A DNA stretch of 5,313 bases from Comamonadaceae bacterium (GTDB taxonomy: Bacteria; Pseudomonadota; Gammaproteobacteria; Burkholderiales; Burkholderiaceae_C). A program made the position numbers and the translations under genes. The DNA lies in assembly GCA_947458305.1 (NCBI GenBank), contig CANGZO010000167.1, positions 1 to 5,313 of the forward strand, in the 5' to 3' direction. Below are positions 1 to 5,313 of this stretch, one piece after another. Below the pieces are notes generated by a model. It was given only the letters and a program-made list of their open reading frames with translations. It searched no databases and had not been told where the DNA came from. Position 1 is the first letter of the stretch. The number at the start of each line of letters is the position of its first letter.

Positions 1-483
1 CGCAATGGCGCGGGCCAGGGCCACGCGGCGGCTCATGCCGCCGGAGATCTCTGAAGGCTTCAAGTCACGCGCACCGCGCAAACCCACGGCATCGAGTTTC
101 ATCAACACAATGTCGCGGATCAGGTCTTCTGACAAGGCCGTGTGCTCGCGCAGAGGAAAAGCCACGTTGTCGAACACACTCATGTCGGTGAAAAGCGCAC
201 CGAACTGGAACAGCATGCCCATGCGGCGGCGGGCAGCGTACAGCTCGGCCTGGTGCATGGGGGTGATGTCGTCACCGTCAAACAGCAACTGGCCCGCGCT
301 GGCGCGAATTTGCCCGCCAATGAGGCGCAGCACCGTGGTTTTACCGCCACCCGAAACACCCATCAGGGCCGTGACTTGTCCGCGCGGCACATTGAAGCTC
401 AAGTTCTTCAAGATGACACGGTCGCCGTACCCGAAGCTCAGGTCGCGCAGTTCAACAAGTGGTGGTCTAGATGTGGGGTTCAT
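1..483 (-). CDS. mlaF: MlaF, ATP-binding subunit of the Mla phospholipid ABC transporter (5' part)
   Basis: MlaF is the cytoplasmic ATPase that powers the MlaFEDB inner-membrane complex, which moves phospholipids between the inner and outer membranes and maintains outer-membrane lipid asymmetry (older name Ttg2A). I translated 161 codons from the ATG at 483 to the left edge. The A-loop region is F17-G-Y19, Walker A is G42-V-S-G-G-G-K-T (K48, T49), the Q-loop glutamine is Q93, and the ABC signature is I146-S-G-G-M150. Family-specific stretches match E. coli MlaF from memory: LRLIGGQI (52-59), GALFTDMSVFDNV (95-107) and PLREHT (110-115). Walker B, D-loop and H-loop lie beyond the left edge; family members are about 270 residues, so about 40% is missing. 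The start gives an N-terminus close in length to E. coli MlaF, but no Shine-Dalgarno sequence precedes it: the 5' flank is a terminator U-tract. The only in-frame upstream alternative seen is a weak TTG at 549, before which a TAG at 576-574 closes the frame. mlaE, mlaD and others would be expected further left. Confidence 0.93.
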   Translation of the reverse strand, partial: MNPTSRPPLVELRDLSFGYGDRVILKNLSFNVPRGQVTALMGVSGGGKTTVLRLIGGQIRASAGQLLFDGDDITPMHQAELYAARRRMGMLFQFGALFTDMSVFDNVAFPLREHTALSEDLIRDIVLMKLDAVGLRGARDLKPSEISGGMSRRVALARAIA

Positions 484-484
484 G

Positions 485-512
485 AAAAAACAAAAGCCGG
501 AGGGGTCCGGCT
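485..512 (-). terminator. Rho-independent terminator of the gltBD operon
   Basis: On the minus strand a perfect 7-bp stem, AGCCGGA / TCCGGCT (512-506 and 501-495), closes a CCCC loop (505-502). It runs straight into the T-rich tract TTTGTTTTTT (494-485). The sequence on the plus-strand side of the stem (CTCTTGCGA) has no T-run, so it works in one direction only, ending transcripts that come from gltD. It lies 77 nt after the gltD stop codon. Its last T is one base from the mlaF ATG at 483, so it also occupies the place where an mlaF ribosome binding site would be. Confidence 0.88.
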
Positions 513-520
513 CTTGCGAT

Positions 521-549
521 GTTAGACACTCCCGGACAAAGGCATACAA
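521..549 (-). promoter_or_regulatory. Weak candidate sigma-70 promoter for mlaF
   Basis: On the minus strand TTGTAT (549-544) and TCTAAC (526-521) resemble -35 and -10 boxes and are separated by exactly 17 nt. The -10 box matches consensus at 4 of 6 positions and the -35 box at 3 of 6. A start about 6-8 nt downstream (near 513-515) would place the terminator hairpin at the extreme 5' end of the mlaF mRNA, which is an awkward arrangement. The boxes may be chance matches. mlaF could instead depend on readthrough or on a promoter inside gltD. Confidence 0.22.
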
Positions 550-556
550 GCCGGGA
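530..556. repeat. Inverted repeat TCCCGG / CCGGGA with 15-nt loop
   Basis: A 6-bp perfect inverted repeat reads on the minus strand as TCCCGG (556-551) and CCGGGA (535-530), separated by 15 nt. It spans the candidate -35 box. It has no T-run after it, so it does not look like a terminator. It could form a hairpin in the gltBD 3' untranslated RNA or be a chance pairing in GC-rich DNA. Confidence 0.4.
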
Positions 557-558
557 AA

Positions 559-579
559 TTCTAGGGATTTTACCTAGAA
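559..579. repeat. Palindrome TTCTAGG / CCTAGAA with 7-nt spacer
   Basis: A perfect 7-bp inverted repeat reads on the minus strand as TTCTAGG (579-573), spacer TAAAATC (572-566), then CCTAGAA (565-559). Two G-U pairs could extend the RNA stem to 9 bp (581-557). Only a short T-run (558-556) follows, so at most it is a weak terminator. The symmetry would also fit a dimeric regulator's operator. It begins 11 nt after the gltD stop codon. Each arm contains the tetranucleotide CTAG, which is rare in many proteobacterial genomes. Confidence 0.5.
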
Positions 580-589
580 CCAATGTTCT

Positions 590-2071
590 TCATCGTGGCA
601 AGTCACTGGTTCCCATCAGGAATTCGTCCACAGCACGGGCTGCCTGGCGGCCTTCGCGGATCGCCCACACCACCAGCGACTGACCGCGGCGCATGTCACC
701 CGCAGCGAACACCTTGTTCACATTGGTGGCGTAACCGCCTGTGAAATCGGTACTGGCCTTGGCGTTACCGCGGGCGTCTTTGTCGATGCCAAAGGCGTCG
801 AGCACGGTTGCGACCGGGTTGGTGAAACCCATGGCCAGCAAGACCATGTCGGCTTTGTATTCCTTCTCAGTGCCAGGCACCTCGACCATCTTGCCGTCCT
901 TGAATTCGACGTGCACCGTCTTCAAGCCAGTGACTTTGCCCTTTTCGCCCATGAACTCCTTGGTGGAGATGGCGAATTCGCGCTTGAGCAGACCTTTTTC
1001 GGCGCTCTCGTCATGGCTGGAGCTGGTGCGCAACTTCATGGGCCAGTAAGGCCAGACCAGCGCCTTGTTTTCTTTTTCGGGTGGCTCGGGCATCACCTCG
1101 AACTGGGTCACGCTCACGGCGCCGTGGCGTGTGCTGGTGCCCACGCAGTCGCTGCCGGTGTCGCCGCCGCCGATCACGATGACGTTTTTGCCGTCAGCAC
1201 GCAGTTGGCCTTTGAGCTTGTCGCCCGCATTGACCTTGTTTTGCTGGGGCAGGAATTCCATGGCGAAATGGATGCCATCGAGGTCGCGGCCGGGCACGGG
1301 CAGGTCACGCGACTGCTCGGAACCGCCAGTCAACAACACAGCGTCAAAGTCTTTTTTGAGCTGCTCGGCGCTGACGGTTTCCTTGGCCCAGTTGGTGACC
1401 TTGGAGTCCTTGGGCCACTCGCCCACCAGCACGCTGGTGCGGATCTTCACGCCTTCGGCCTCGAGCTGCTGGACCCGGCGGTCGATGTGCGTCTTTTCCA
1501 TCTTGAAGTCGGGGATACCGTAGCGCAGCAAACCACCCACACGGTCGTTCTTCTCGAACAGGGTCACGTCGTGACCCGCACGGGCCAGCTGCTGTGCAGC
1601 GGCCAGGCCAGCGGGGCCTGCGCCAATGATGGCCACGGTTTTGCCGGTCTTGACTTTGGCAGGACGGGGTGTCACCCAACCTTCGGCCCAGGCGCGGTCG
1701 ATGATGGCGTGCTCGATGGATTTGATGCCCACGGCGTCGTCGTTGAAGTTGACCACGCAGGCTGCTTCGCAAGGTGCGGGGCAGATGCGGCCGGTGAACT
1801 CCGGGAAGTTGTTGGTGCTGTGCAGCACCTCGATCGCGTTTTTCCAGTCGCCTTCAAACACCAGGTTGTTGAAGTCCGGAATGATGTTGTTGACGGGGCA
1901 GCCGTTGTTGCAAAACGGTGTGCCGCAGTCCATGCAACGCGCCGCTTGGGTTTTCGACTGCTCGGGCGTCAAGCCGATCACGAACTCGCCGTAGTTCTTC
2001 AAGCGCTCGGTGACGGGTTTGTAGCCCTCTTCGATGCGCTCAAACTCCATGAAACCAGTGATTTTTCCCAT
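590..2071 (-). CDS. gltD: Glutamate synthase (NADPH) small subunit GltD, complete
   Basis: GltD is the beta subunit of bacterial glutamate synthase. It oxidises NADPH at FAD and passes electrons through Fe-S clusters to the FMN of GltB in the cytoplasm. The protein is 493 residues, slightly longer than E. coli GltD (about 472). The N-terminal ferredoxin-like domain carries two cysteine groups: C46-x2-C49-x4-C54-x3-C58, and C97-x3-C101-x3-C105, which supply ligands for two [4Fe-4S] clusters. The FAD-binding Rossmann motif is at 146-155 (G150-A-G152-P-A-G155). The NADPH-binding motif is at 297-306 (G301-G-G303-D-T-G306). The C-terminal FAD motif is A457-G-D459, followed by a conserved WAIREGRQAA stretch (469-478). 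The ATG at 2071 was chosen because it has a good ribosome binding site and starts with the family N-terminus MGKITGF. The same frame stays open to 2323, but that extension overlaps gltB and looks like non-coding translation. gltB lies 29 nt upstream in the same operon. The gene is intact with no missing key residue. Confidence 0.98.
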   Translation of the reverse strand: MGKITGFMEFERIEEGYKPVTERLKNYGEFVIGLTPEQSKTQAARCMDCGTPFCNNGCPVNNIIPDFNNLVFEGDWKNAIEVLHSTNNFPEFTGRICPAPCEAACVVNFNDDAVGIKSIEHAIIDRAWAEGWVTPRPAKVKTGKTVAIIGAGPAGLAAAQQLARAGHDVTLFEKNDRVGGLLRYGIPDFKMEKTHIDRRVQQLEAEGVKIRTSVLVGEWPKDSKVTNWAKETVSAEQLKKDFDAVLLTGGSEQSRDLPVPGRDLDGIHFAMEFLPQQNKVNAGDKLKGQLRADGKNVIVIGGGDTGSDCVGTSTRHGAVSVTQFEVMPEPPEKENKALVWPYWPMKLRTSSSHDESAEKGLLKREFAISTKEFMGEKGKVTGLKTVHVEFKDGKMVEVPGTEKEYKADMVLLAMGFTNPVATVLDAFGIDKDARGNAKASTDFTGGYATNVNKVFAAGDMRRGQSLVVWAIREGRQAARAVDEFLMGTSDLPR

Positions 2072-2077
2072 GATGTT

Positions 2078-2082
2078 TCCTT
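2078..2082 (-). promoter_or_regulatory. Ribosome binding site of gltD
   Basis: The minus strand reads AAGGA at 2082-2078, within GAAGGAAAC, 6 nt before the ATG at 2071. It sits in the 29-nt gltB-gltD gap and decides the gltD start against the longer open frame reaching back into gltB. Confidence 0.82.
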
Positions 2083-2100
2083 CGATTCTTGACGTTCGGC

Positions 2101-5313
<3,213 letters not shown>

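Noticed and set aside
484..549. N-terminal extension of MlaF from an in-frame TTG at 549.
   Set aside because: It would translate through the terminator hairpin and make the N-terminus much longer than in E. coli MlaF. No ribosome binding site is evident.
5..577. Plus-strand open frame of 190 codons opposite mlaF, running through the terminator.
   Set aside because: The opposite strand encodes recognisable MlaF with Walker A, Q-loop and signature motifs. The plus-strand product is Arg/Ser/Pro-rich with no known features.
519..683. Plus-strand small open frame of 54 codons starting in the intergenic region, with GGAGGGG upstream.
   Set aside because: The GGAGGGG lies in the terminator hairpin and is about 13 nt or more from the ATG, too far for a good ribosome binding site. 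Most of the frame is antisense to the gltD 3' end.
911..2092. Plus-strand open frame of 393 codons opposite gltD.
   Set aside because: It is an antisense shadow of gltD with the same compositional signature, no recognisable motif and no ribosome binding site noticed.

Overview
All three genes in this window read on the minus strand, so transcription runs from high to low coordinates. In that order they are the 3' two-thirds of gltB (large subunit of NADPH-dependent glutamate synthase), a complete gltD (small subunit), and the 5' 60% of mlaF (ATPase of the outer-membrane lipid asymmetry transporter). The DNA is GC-rich, roughly 60% by eye. The high-identity GltB/GltD sequences and the gltB-gltD-mlaF order suggest a betaproteobacterium of the order Burkholderiales, possibly Comamonadaceae. 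This placement comes from memory of gene order and was not searched.

Layout: gltB enters from the right edge and stops at 2101. A 29-nt gap (2072-2100) with a good ribosome binding site leads into gltD (2071-590). Next comes a 106-nt intergenic region (484-589) that is dense in inverted repeats. It ends in a textbook intrinsic terminator whose U-tract stops one base before the mlaF ATG. mlaF (483-1) leaves the window at the left edge before its Walker B motif. No stretch over 300 bases lacks a gene. I found no tRNA, rRNA, mobile element, CRISPR array or integration site.

Function: GltB and GltD form the alpha-beta protomer of glutamate synthase (GOGAT), the second half of the GS-GOGAT ammonia assimilation route. 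GltD takes electrons from NADPH through FAD and Fe-S clusters. GltB makes glutamate from 2-oxoglutarate and glutamine-derived ammonia at its FMN site. MlaF belongs to a different process, phospholipid traffic between the inner and outer membranes, and the strong terminator marks the boundary between the two units.

The coding content is conserved housekeeping sequence and I see no new system in it. The one point that deserves a second look is the gltD-mlaF junction: the gltBD terminator lies directly against the mlaF start codon, leaving no room for a Shine-Dalgarno sequence, so how mlaF is transcribed and started is unclear.
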